From CBDCWQ01 sp965223435 (lineage in GTDB: Bacteria; Myxococcota; Kuafuiibacteriia; Kuafuiibacteriales; Kuafuiibacteriaceae), in the NCBI GenBank assembly GCA_965223435.1, contig CBDCWQ010000023.1:868001-932000 (forward strand): 64,000 nucleotides of DNA. The letters run 5' to 3'. Below the pieces are notes generated by a model. That model saw only the letters and a program-made list of their open reading frames with translations. It had not been told where the DNA came from and made no database searches. Position 1 is the stretch's first letter. Every line of letters starts with the position of its first letter. The position numbers and the translations under genes were made by a program. Below, piece after piece: positions 1-8,327 of this stretch.

Positions 1-2
1 AA

Positions 3-884
3 GATCGGCGGGGGGTGACGCCCGTCAGCGAGATTGTTGCCGATGCGTTTAAGCGCATCGAGAAGCTGGCGGAAGAGCGGAAGCCCATTACCGGCCTCGG
101 GGTGGGGATCGTCGAGCTCGACGCCAAGACCTCGGGGCTTCAGCCTTCGGACTTGATCATTGTTGCGGGCCGCCCTTCGATGGGAAAAACCGCTTTTGCA
201 CTGGGGATGGCGCTCTACGCGGCGACCCACAACCAAAACCGGGTAGCCGTCTTTTCCTTGGAAATGTCCAAAGAAAGCCTGGTGACCCGCATGCTTTGTT
301 CCGAAGGTCGGATCGATTCGGCGCGTCTCAGGGGGGGATTCTTGACGGAGTCCGACTGGCCCAAGTTGGCGCGCGCCGCGGGTCGACTTTCGGAAGCGCC
401 CATTTTTATCGACGATACCGGCTCTCTGTCTCTTTTGGAGCTCAGGGCCAAGTGCCGCAGACTCGCGTCCGAGGGTGGCTTGGATCTGGTGATGGTGGAC
501 TATTTGCAGCTGATGCGAGGGAGTCCCAGTGCCCAAAGCCGGGAGCAGGAGATTTCGGAGATCTCAAGAGGGCTTAAGGCGTTGGCCAAGGAGCTCTCGG
601 TCCCAGTGGTGGCGCTGTCTCAGCTCAATCGCAGTGTTGAGCAAAGGACGGATAAGCGCCCAGGTCTTGCTGACCTTCGGGAATCGGGTGCCATTGAGCA
701 AGACGCGGATGTCATCATGTTCATCTACCGAGATGAGGCCTATAACCCTGAGACGGAGCATCGGGGCATCGCCGAGGTGATCATCGGCAAGCAGCGGAAC
801 GGGCCCATCGGTACGGTGCGCACCCGTTTCACCCATGAGTACACGCGTTTTGACAACTTGGCGCGCGACGAGCACCCCGCCTGA
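3..884 (+). CDS. dnaB: Replicative DNA helicase DnaB, C-terminal part (5' end outside window)
   Basis: The frame is open from base 3, so the gene starts upstream and only about 293 C-terminal residues are present. They form the RecA-like ATPase domain of the hexameric replicative helicase, which unwinds DNA at the fork. Visible motifs are the linker and TGLG..ELD segment before the domain, the Walker A run RPSMGKTAFALG, the FSLEMS strand, the Walker B region LVMVDYLQLM, the VVALSQLNRSVEQR sensor segment, LRESGAIEQDADVI, and the C-terminal GKQRNGPIGT run. No intein interrupts the ATPase core. A GTG at position 15 lies in the same frame but is inside the linker, so it is not taken as the start. 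The last codons overlap a GC-rich hairpin. Identification is near certain. Confidence 0.96.
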   Translation, partial: DRRGVTPVSEIVADAFKRIEKLAEERKPITGLGVGIVELDAKTSGLQPSDLIIVAGRPSMGKTAFALGMALYAATHNQNRVAVFSLEMSKESLVTRMLCSEGRIDSARLRGGFLTESDWPKLARAAGRLSEAPIFIDDTGSLSLLELRAKCRRLASEGGLDLVMVDYLQLMRGSPSAQSREQEISEISRGLKALAKELSVPVVALSQLNRSVEQRTDKRPGLADLRESGAIEQDADVIMFIYRDEAYNPETEHRGIAEVIIGKQRNGPIGTVRTRFTHEYTRFDNLARDEHPA

Positions 885-893
885 AAGGCGGGG
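875..893 (+). terminator. GC-rich hairpin at the dnaB stop codon
   Basis: A perfect 7-bp stem (ccccgcc / ggcgggg) encloses a 5-base loop that contains the dnaB stop codon. No T-run follows, so a role as an intrinsic terminator is only probable. The convergent gene downstream ends at 1011, which makes some transcription stop here reasonable. Confidence 0.4.
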
Positions 894-1010
894 GCCCGTG
901 GCCGGCGCGGGGTCTCGGTTCTGGATTGCGGGTGTTCGCCCGCTCGGTCGGATGGAGGGAGAAGCAGTGGGGGTTGGATGCAGCCCTACGTGGTGATCGG
1001 CACCTGCTTG

Positions 1011-3437
1011 TTAGGGACTCAAGGGATCGCTGGGATCTGACCCTCTGTCGAGTTCGCGTTTGTCAACAATGCCGTCGCCGTCGGTGTCGGCATGGAGGGG
1101 GTTCGTGCCGTGGATGAGCTCGTCATCGTCTGAAAGCCCGTCTCCATCGTTGTCGAAAACGACGAAAGAGGCATTGAAGTGCGGGGTATCCTCGACCTCC
1201 ACGGAGCTTGTGACGTTGGTCATCGCGCCCAGGTTGATTTTCATCACCAGCGGATTGTCCCGCGTGCTTCCGGTTCCATCGGGTAGGGGTTGCGCGCGGA
1301 GCGAGCGGCTCACGTACTCGGTAATTTCTTCTCGGTTGTGAAGGACAACAATGCGGTAGTTTTCGCCTTTTTCCAAAGTGAGCTCGCGAACCACGCCGAG
1401 TGCATTTTCGGAGTCTTGGCGGGGCGGCTGATGCCATGCAAGGCCCCGGTTGAGCAGATCACGGCCAAGGCCTTGATCGTTTCTCCACCACCGGAGCTCG
1501 GAATAGAACCACCAGGTTTCGGGGACGAGTCCATTGTAACCAAAAGCTCCGGCTTGGAGATCGGCTTCACGCACATATCCGGGACCGATGGGCACCAAGA
1601 TCGTGGCTCTTTTGAGCGGCACTTCCTCGGCCCCTGAAGTGGCGACGGTGGAGGTAAAAGCGGATGTGATTTCAAGGCGCAGGTGCACCATCTCTTTGCT
1701 TGCCGAAGGCGTGCTTGTGGGAACCTGAATGGCTTCACCTTGTACGTTGAGGTCGAGCTGGCGTTCGAGTACCGGGGGATTCTCTTGGATCCACGAACGG
1801 TAGTCACCGTCTTTAGGAATGGCGTTATCGTAAGAGTGCATCGCCCACCCAAGGAAGTAGCTCTTGTTTCCCATGACCGATTCGAGGTTTTGGCGCAGGT
1901 TCAAATAGGACAAGTGATCCTCGTTTGCGAAGCCGATGTTCTCAAGGAGGTGGTGTTTGAATCGACGCTGAAACTCCAGTCCGAAGCGAACGATCGGCGG
2001 TTTCTCCATGGATTCGATGTATGCAAGCTCGTCTTCTAGACCCCCACTGATATAGTGAGACCGGTCGGCATAGGTCATGAACGTAATGCGCTCGAGCTTG
2101 TCGAATATGAACTGCCATGCGGGTCGGGTGCCGACGCCAGGGACTGTCCAGTCGAGCGACGCGTGGCGTTCTTGGTCATAGTGCATGGAAATATCCCAGT
2201 TGAAGGGCAGCTCATCAGCAGAAAGTGAGGCTGCGGTTCTTTCCGCCTGCAGGCCATCGGCCAGGTCGAGAAAGTACTGGATACGCATGCGCTCATCGAT
2301 AGGGCCATAGGTCACGGGGTCAATCCAGGCCTCACCGTCGTCTTTTTCGAGTGTTTGAATTTCAACGTCCAGGTGAACGCCGTCGAACATCGCTTCTGGG
2401 GTATCCTGGTGCCGACTCTGATAGCCGAGAAAATCCCGCATGACCTGCATGGCGTCGGAACGGTCCTGTGCTCCGGCCAATCCGTTTTCTACGATGTCCC
2501 ATCCGCCGGTAGGCATGAGCCATGCGCCTTCACCCATCAGGCCTTCGACTCGAATGCCCCGCTCGTGGAAGGTTTCAAGCGTGGCGGCAAACATTTCGTC
2601 TGTGAAGTACTCCATGTTTCCGGCGTACAAGTATACCTCCGAGATCTTGTGCTTTTCGCAGAACTGAATAAATTCTTCGAGGGCGACGCCGTCTGCTACC
2701 GAGGATCGCAATAGGTATTGAGTGTGGCGCCACACCCAAATGGCGTCCCCTCGGCGTCGCCAGTAGTTTCTTCGGTTTGTCCGGTCGGTGACCGCCACGT
2801 GATCGATGAGCGCTTCGAAGGTCGTATTTTCGCCCTGGGCCGAGAAGACGAAATTGATCTGTGTGATCTCACCAAGGTCCAGCTCGAAGTTGCCTTGCCC
2901 CGGGACACGGTTTGTGAGTTCGAACCCCGAGCGCCCCAAGTCGACCTCCACGGTGGCGTAGGTATTGGTCATGCGGCTCCTGGGTGATTGGGTCCATACG
3001 TCTCCGTCTTTGTCGACCAGTTCGATGGCCACAAAACCTTCGCCGTGAATCGATTTGGCGCTGTATCGGATTTTGTTGTAACCAGATAGGTCGAGCTCAC
3101 GACTGTGAAGAACGCCCCCAAAACGTTTAAAAAGATGGTTTTGATAACGCAGCGCGCGCTGGCCTGCGTAGGCATGTTCTGATTCGGCGTGAAAGACGAG
3201 CGGGTCTCCGTTGCCGAACGCGGTCCAGCCCTCGGCGTTGTCTTCGAAGTCAAAGATGACCTCGTGACCGGCAGTGTTTCGTATCTCAGAGCCTGAGGTT
3301 TGGTCACTGGGTTTGACCGAGCATGCGGCCAGAAGAGCCACGCCGAGTATGCTCCACTTGGGCCCCTTCGACGTGACGAAGGTACCGGTGATTGGCGTTG
3401 GTTGAGTTTGGTTTGTGATGGTGCGCAAGTTATTCAT
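1011..3437 (-). CDS. Lipoprotein with CBM-like N-domain, TIM-barrel glycosidase-like domain and C-terminal TSP3 repeats
   Basis: 808 residues from the ATG at 3437, chosen because it precedes a lipoprotein signal (LGVALLAAC, Cys39) and has AGGAAG upstream; the frame stays open to 3728 but that extension does not look like protein. Residues 55-220 look like a jelly-roll carbohydrate-binding module (FDFEDNAEGW, LDLSGYNKIRYSAKS). Residues 230-550 look like a TIM barrel: AIWVWR, SEVYLYAGNMEYF, IRVEGLMGEGAW, FDGVHLDVE, ITFMTYADR, PPIVRFGLEF, YFLGWAMHSYD. The DVE run (D357, E359) could supply acid residues. A beta-rich region follows, and the C-terminus carries calcium-binding TSP3 motifs (DNDGDGLSD, DTDGDGIVD). 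It is probably an outer-membrane or surface lipoprotein acting on glycans; substrate unknown. A paralogous barrel lies at 54473-57157. Confidence 0.85.
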   Translation of the reverse strand: MNNLRTITNQTQPTPITGTFVTSKGPKWSILGVALLAACSVKPSDQTSGSEIRNTAGHEVIFDFEDNAEGWTAFGNGDPLVFHAESEHAYAGQRALRYQNHLFKRFGGVLHSRELDLSGYNKIRYSAKSIHGEGFVAIELVDKDGDVWTQSPRSRMTNTYATVEVDLGRSGFELTNRVPGQGNFELDLGEITQINFVFSAQGENTTFEALIDHVAVTDRTNRRNYWRRRGDAIWVWRHTQYLLRSSVADGVALEEFIQFCEKHKISEVYLYAGNMEYFTDEMFAATLETFHERGIRVEGLMGEGAWLMPTGGWDIVENGLAGAQDRSDAMQVMRDFLGYQSRHQDTPEAMFDGVHLDVEIQTLEKDDGEAWIDPVTYGPIDERMRIQYFLDLADGLQAERTAASLSADELPFNWDISMHYDQERHASLDWTVPGVGTRPAWQFIFDKLERITFMTYADRSHYISGGLEDELAYIESMEKPPIVRFGLEFQRRFKHHLLENIGFANEDHLSYLNLRQNLESVMGNKSYFLGWAMHSYDNAIPKDGDYRSWIQENPPVLERQLDLNVQGEAIQVPTSTPSASKEMVHLRLEITSAFTSTVATSGAEEVPLKRATILVPIGPGYVREADLQAGAFGYNGLVPETWWFYSELRWWRNDQGLGRDLLNRGLAWHQPPRQDSENALGVVRELTLEKGENYRIVVLHNREEITEYVSRSLRAQPLPDGTGSTRDNPLVMKINLGAMTNVTSSVEVEDTPHFNASFVVFDNDGDGLSDDDELIHGTNPLHADTDGDGIVDKRELDRGSDPSDPLSP

Positions 3438-3760
3438 GATGAGGTGGCTTCCTAAGAAGTTATTGTAGGTCTCTGTAGGCTGGCTTGCTGTTCCGCTTGC
3501 GTCAGAGTTTTGTCTTTTGGTACCGATGCTTGATTTGGTGAAATATGTATTGCGATATTGTCCCCGGTACGTCGCGTGATTGGAGTATTTGGCCCGAAGT
3601 GGCCAGCCTACCCGGGGCCCTCGGTTCTCGCGTGAGTCAGGTCCATCGGCATTACGATGCACGTGAGGCGGGGATTTGGTTTGGGGCGTTTTTTGGAACG
3701 GAGGCGTAAGAGCCTGTAAACGTTGCAACCGTCGTGTTCTGCGGTATAGGCTCCCGGCCC
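3438..3760. other. Divergent intergenic region between the TIM-barrel lipoprotein and cinA
   Basis: About 320 bases with no convincing gene. It must hold the divergent promoters of the lipoprotein gene and cinA, but I see no clear -35/-10 pair, operator or RNA structure. Short open frames here lack ribosome-binding sites and recognisable products. Confidence 0.5.
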
Positions 3761-4996
3761 GTGTACAAGGCAGAAGTGATCACCATCGGTGATGAGCTCC
3801 TCTCGGGGTCGGTCGACACAAACTCCAGCGAGCTCGACCGATGTCTGGAGGGCGCGGGTTACGATGTGATTCAGCACACAACCGTGGGCGACGACGAGGC
3901 CGCGATTGCCCGTACATTTTTAGCGAGTGCTCAGCGCGCTGATTTGGTCATTTCTACCGGTGGCCTGGGGCCTACAGCCGATGATCTCACGATGGCTGGG
4001 CTGGCCGAGGCCCTCGGCGTGAGGTTGGTGGAGGATGAGGCTGTTCTTCGGTCGATTGAGGCGCTTTTTTCGCGCTTCGGCAAGGCGATGACGCCCAACA
4101 ATGCGCGCCAAGCTTTGGTTCCTGAAGGCACCGAAGTCATCGAGAACAGAGCAGGCACGGCGCCTGCGGTGCGGACCACACTTTTGGGGGCAGACGTGTT
4201 TGTGCTCCCTGGCGTGCCTCGCGAGGTGAGGTTTTTGCTCAAAGAAGAAATCCTTCCCCGCATTCAAAAAGAGCGGCGGGTGCAGCGTCGAACCTTGAAG
4301 GTTGTGGGCATTGGCGAAAGCCGGTTGGAGCACATGATTCAAGACGTCGTAGCGGCCCACCCTGAGGTTGTGTTCGGTTATCGGACCTTGGGGATGGAGA
4401 ACCACCTTCGTCTGGTTGCAAAAGGGGCTGGATCATCTGCGGTGTTGGATAGGGTCGAGGAGACCTTGCGAAGCGTTCTTGAGGACCGTCTTTATGGCCG
4501 AGACGACGACACGCTTGCCAGTGTCGTTCAGGCGGAGCTTCAGCGCCGAGGGTTGACGGTCGCGGTTGCGGAGTCGTGCACGGGGGGACTTCTTGCGAAG
4601 ATGCTCACCGATGCGCCCGGATCTTCCGGTTGCTTTCGTGGGGGCATTGTCGCGTATGCCAATGAGATCAAAGAGGCCGTTCTTGGGGTTGAAGCAGAAG
4701 TCCTTGCCGCTCATGGAGCGGTCAGTGAGCCTGTTGCGCGGCAGATGGCGTCTTTGGTGCGGGACCGGTTTGGCGCAAGTGTTGGGGTTTCTGCAACAGG
4801 AATTGCGGGTCCGGGCGGCGGCCTGCCGTCGAAACCGGTGGGCACCGTATGGGTTGCGGTGGCGGATTGTCTGGGGGTGCGGACGCGGCTTCTTTCGCTC
4901 AAAGGGCATCGCGATTGGATTCGGATGGAAGCGAGCAAGTGGGCGCTTGAGGAGCTCCGAAGAGCCCAATCGGCGTGGGGGTCTCGCGGCGCATGA
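3761..4996 (+). CDS. cinA: CinA: MoCF-like domain plus C-terminal NMN-amidohydrolase-like domain
   Basis: 411 residues from the GTG at 3761, which gives the family-typical beginning MYKAEVITIGDELLSG; an in-frame GTG at 3734 would add nine atypical residues. The N-terminal half is the MoCF/COG1058 domain (STGGLGPTADDLT, NNARQA, PGVPREV). The C-terminal half is the PncC-type domain (AESCTGGLLA, GSSGCFRGGIVAYAN, SATGIAGPGGG, KPVGTVWVA). Family members hydrolyse ADP-ribose-type pyrophosphates and deamidate nicotinamide mononucleotide in NAD salvage. In many bacteria cinA sits directly upstream of recA, as here (158 bases apart), although recA also appears to have its own promoter. Length is normal. 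Confidence 0.94.
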   Translation: MYKAEVITIGDELLSGSVDTNSSELDRCLEGAGYDVIQHTTVGDDEAAIARTFLASAQRADLVISTGGLGPTADDLTMAGLAEALGVRLVEDEAVLRSIEALFSRFGKAMTPNNARQALVPEGTEVIENRAGTAPAVRTTLLGADVFVLPGVPREVRFLLKEEILPRIQKERRVQRRTLKVVGIGESRLEHMIQDVVAAHPEVVFGYRTLGMENHLRLVAKGAGSSAVLDRVEETLRSVLEDRLYGRDDDTLASVVQAELQRRGLTVAVAESCTGGLLAKMLTDAPGSSGCFRGGIVAYANEIKEAVLGVEAEVLAAHGAVSEPVARQMASLVRDRFGASVGVSATGIAGPGGGLPSKPVGTVWVAVADCLGVRTRLLSLKGHRDWIRMEASKWALEELRRAQSAWGSRGA

Positions 4997-5004
4997 TTTT
5001 GCGG

Positions 5005-5052
5005 TAGGCCGCTATATATTGTGGGGGCTACCCCATAGGGGCCTATATATTG
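5005..5052. repeat. Direct and inverted repeats between cinA and recA
   Basis: The ten-base run ctatatattg occurs at 5012-5021 and again at 5043-5052, a spacing of 31 bases. The arms taggcc (5005-5010) and ggccta (5040-5045) form an inverted repeat that could fold, with short C/G blocks in the loop. It lies just after the cinA stop and just before the recA promoter. It could end cinA transcription or bind a regulator; the sequence does not decide. Confidence 0.4.
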
Positions 5053-5059
5053 ATTCACC

Positions 5060-5088
5060 TTGACGCTGAATACTGAACAACTGTAGAG
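5060..5088 (+). promoter_or_regulatory. Putative recA promoter with overlapping LexA/SOS-type box
   Basis: TTGACG (5060-5065) is a good -35 element, followed 16 bases later by TGTAGA (5082-5087), a weak -10. Overlapping the -10 is CTGAACAACTGTAGAG (5073-5088). Recalled from memory, the LexA box described for Myxococcus is CTRHAMRYBYGTTCAGS; its reverse complement agrees with this stretch plus the preceding base at 14 of 17 positions. A LexA site over the -10 of recA would give SOS control. The recA start is about 70 bases downstream. Confidence 0.5.
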
Positions 5089-5154
5089 TCCCACTTCCGT
5101 TGCCGGTTCATGGTTTACGGTTGTTTTTTTTACGAAGGGTGAAGAGTAAGCGCT

Positions 5155-6270
5155 ATGGCAAGAAATGAGCAAAAACAAGCCCACGGGGATCAAGCTGAAC
5201 GACTTAAAGCGGTCGAACTCACGGTGGCGACCATCGAAAAGCAGTTCGGTAAAGGCGCGATTATGCGCATGGGGGACAAGAATGCCCTAGGCGCCGACAT
5301 TCAAGCCATTTCGACCGGATCGCTGGGACTTGATGTTGCTCTTGGGGTTGGTGGTGTGGCCCGCGGCCGGGTGGTTGAAATCTATGGTCCTGAGTCATCC
5401 GGTAAGACCACACTGACGCTCCACGTGGTCGCCGAGGCCCAAAAGGCAGGCGGCGTTTGTGCTTTTGTGGACGCGGAGCACGCCTTGGATGTGGGTTATG
5501 CCAAGAAGCTTGGCGTGAAAACCGCCGATCTTTTGATTTCCCAGCCCGATACGGGTGAACAGGCTTTAGAAATCACGGACATGTTGGTTCGTTCGAACGC
5601 GGTGGACGTGGTGGTGATCGATTCGGTGGCCGCTTTGGTGCCCAAAGCCGAAATTGAAGGAGAAATGGGTGACTCCCATGTTGGGCTTCAAGCAAGGCTT
5701 ATGAGCCAGGCTCTTCGCAAGCTGACCGGAACCATCGCCAAGTCCAAAACTTGTGTCATTTTTATCAATCAGATTCGTATGAAGATCGGTGTGATGTTTG
5801 GTTCTCCAGAGACCACTACGGGAGGCAATGCACTCAAGTTTTATGCATCCCAGCGCTTGGATATTCGAAGAATCGGGTCGATCAAAAAGGGTGACGAAAG
5901 TGTCGGCAACCGGACGAGGGTGCGGGTCGTAAAAAACAAATTGGCGCCTCCCTTTCGAGAGGTCGAGTTCGACATTCTTTATGGTGAAGGCATTTCACAG
6001 ATGGGTGAGCTCATCGACTTAGGTGTCGACCTGGGATTCGTTGATAAATCGGGTTCATGGTATTCTTACAATGGGGAGCGCATTGGCCAAGGCCGTGACA
6101 ATACCCGTTTATATCTCCTTGAGAAGAAGAAGATGGCGCAGGAAATCCAGCAAAGAATCCGCAAACATTTTGGACTCTCAGCTGGTCACGCCACTTCAGC
6201 AGACGCTAAGGCCTCTGCCGCCTCTGCGAGCAATGTGACCCCTATGCCGCAAAAGCGAAAAGGCCGTTAA
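5155..6270 (+). CDS. recA: Recombinase RecA
   Basis: 371 residues, the usual RecA length with a somewhat long low-complexity tail rich in Ala and Ser and ending in basic residues. Clear motifs: the N-terminal EKQFGKGAIMRMGD, STGSLGLD, Walker A GPESSGKTT, VDAEHALD, LLISQPDTGEQALEI, Walker B VVVIDSVAALVPKAEIEGE, L1/L2 loop residues around MSQALRKLTG and FINQIRMKIGVMFGSPETTTGG, and VKNKLAPPF. RecA forms filaments on single-stranded DNA, drives strand exchange and triggers LexA self-cleavage. The ATG at 5155 has a good purine-rich ribosome site (AAGGGTGAAGAG). It follows cinA and has a probable SOS-type promoter at 5060-5088. Confidence 0.98.
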   Translation: MARNEQKQAHGDQAERLKAVELTVATIEKQFGKGAIMRMGDKNALGADIQAISTGSLGLDVALGVGGVARGRVVEIYGPESSGKTTLTLHVVAEAQKAGGVCAFVDAEHALDVGYAKKLGVKTADLLISQPDTGEQALEITDMLVRSNAVDVVVIDSVAALVPKAEIEGEMGDSHVGLQARLMSQALRKLTGTIAKSKTCVIFINQIRMKIGVMFGSPETTTGGNALKFYASQRLDIRRIGSIKKGDESVGNRTRVRVVKNKLAPPFREVEFDILYGEGISQMGELIDLGVDLGFVDKSGSWYSYNGERIGQGRDNTRLYLLEKKKMAQEIQQRIRKHFGLSAGHATSADAKASAASASNVTPMPQKRKGR

Positions 6271-6469
6271 AAGGGTCCGATCGAAGGGACCATAACCGCA
6301 CCGGTGAGTCTCGGCCTTGTCGCGCCTCGAGTGAGGGTACTGGCCTGCGCGTGGCTTCTTTTCTCTTCAGCTCAACTTAGGTCTGTGACGACCATCCTGT
6401 GGGGTGTGGCTCGATACCGGAGTGATTTCTTCCGCCTTCTTGACATTGAATGGAAAACGCCAACCGGGC

Positions 6470-8055
6470 TCAGAAGACCCAGTTGCCGTAGACCAAGCGG
6501 ACGGGGGCGAGTCCGACAATGAGCCGGCCATCGGGATGTGCTTCGATGGCGGTGACGGTCCCGCTTTTGGCTCCCTTGGGAAGGCAGACCCGTTCGATGG
6601 CACTGTAGTCGGCGGCGACGCGAAAAAGCGATGGGCGGTCGGTTCCGAGCCAGATGGAGCCGTCCGGCGCAACCGAGGCCGCGCTGAAACGAATCGTGGT
6701 GTCGCTCTTCAGACGTTCGTCCGAGAACAGTGCAAGGCTGAGGTCAGGGATGGACTCGGGTTCGATGGTCAGAGGGGCCTCGCGGTTTCTGGGGACCACC
6801 AAAACTTGTGCCTTGTTTCCGGGCACTATGACGGGAAAATTCGGACTTTTGGGGACATAAGGGCTATGAAAGCGGACACAGGCGTTGCCAATGCAGCCTA
6901 CGTTGACCGGGGGGTCCGAAGTGGCCAGCCACATGCCGGGCCTGTCGTTTTGGTACAGCGTGCCCTGCTGGTCAAAAGCGAAGCGGGTCGCCGGTAGGTG
7001 TGTCGAACATCCCGACAATAAGCCTGGTGTCGGTGAACCGAGTGTCGGTACGCCATTGTCTGCTGACTTCGTTTTGGCACCACAACATGTTGTCCGTGCC
7101 TGGCTCCGCTTCTAAACCGAAGACGCAAAGCTCGCGCTCGTCTCCTTCGCCTTGCAACAAGGTTCCGGCAAATGGCCCCCATGGCTGGGGATGTCGGCGT
7201 GTGGGCGACATACTCTTCGGTGTCGGGGTCAAGCCTCAGGACAAAGGCCCGTTCATCGGTATCCAGTTGTCCGGATATGGTGACAAATGAGGTGTTGAGG
7301 GCCAAGCTCTGTGGCCTCGTCTGTCCGCTCCTGAGGACCCTCTCGCTTTGGATCGGGAGCAACGTGTAACGGCCGCCGGGTTTGACGACGGTGCTTGTGG
7401 TGGGCAAGGGGATGAGGTTCAGCTGATCTTCACCCGGGCCGATCCACGCCAAAGAGACGGTGTCGGTGGTGTCGAGACCGAGAAAAGTATCACCGCTGGA
7501 TGTGGTTTCCATGTTGTTGATCCAGGAGGCGTTTGTCGTGGGGGTTTCGACCTTGTTTTCTCCCCGCATTTCGACACACGGATCTCGAAAGCTGAGCTCG
7601 GAGAGCATGGTTTGTACGCGTGCGTTGCGTTCGCTCCGGACGTCAGACGAGGCACCATTGTCGAACACCAAAACGAGCTCGCCGCTTTCTTCGGGGTCGA
7701 TGGGGGTCGCGAGAACGTGCGGTTGAACGAAGCCCGGCAGATTTCGAGCATCTTTGTGTCCGTTCACCACGAAGCTAGAAGCCGTGACCTCCGTTCCTGC
7801 GGGGAGGTCTTCTCTTCTCAATCCGGCGAAAAAGACGTCGATTTGCCCCCCGCCGATGGGGGTTGGCTCGAAGGTCTTTTGATCGGAAGCCGGCGCGACC
7901 TGAATCGCTGAGGGCGACAACGATTGGCCTTCGCGGGCGGTACCAAACACAAAAAAGTCAATGGTGCTCGACACCGGAGGAATCACGATTTTTCCCCCGT
8001 CGGAACCATTGCACCCCGACAGAAGAAGCAGGGACCAGGCGGCCAAAAAGCGCAT
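6470..8055 (-). pseudogene. Lipoprotein of unknown function interrupted by two frameshifts
   Basis: The start at 8055 gives a clear lipoprotein signal (MRFLAAWSLLLLSGCNGSD). The protein reads in one frame to about 7180 (..DTEEYVAHTPTSPAMG), continues in a second frame (PFAGTLLQGEGDERELCVFG..TRLIVGMFDTPTG) and then in a third (FAFDQQGTLYQND.. to the stop at 6470). All three segments look like real secreted protein and join smoothly if one base is removed at each break. The first break coincides with a run of five C on the plus strand (7176-7180), the second with a GGG near 6985-6987. The late part (SVAPDGSIWLGTDRPSLFRVAADY) resembles beta-propeller-like repeats. Either the gene is decayed or the assembly carries two homopolymer errors. 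Function unknown. Confidence 0.72.
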
Positions 8056-8327
8056 GGTTTGAAAGACTAGCCCAATGGCGGGGGGAAACACCACCACAAC
8101 TTCGGGCCCGGTTGGCGTTCGCAAGCGTCCGGCGGGCAGAGAGGGCACCCCAGGCGCCAACATGGTCGGCGCGCGTGGAATGGGGCCCCAAAGAGAACGA
8201 ATTTGCGTGGCGTGTTTCACCCCAGGAGGTTCAAGAGGGTGGTTGAAGGCTTACTCGCCCCTCACCTGCCGGTCGCTCGTATCGTTGAGACGGTGACTTT
8301 TGGGCCGAATCGCTGTTACTGGACCCC

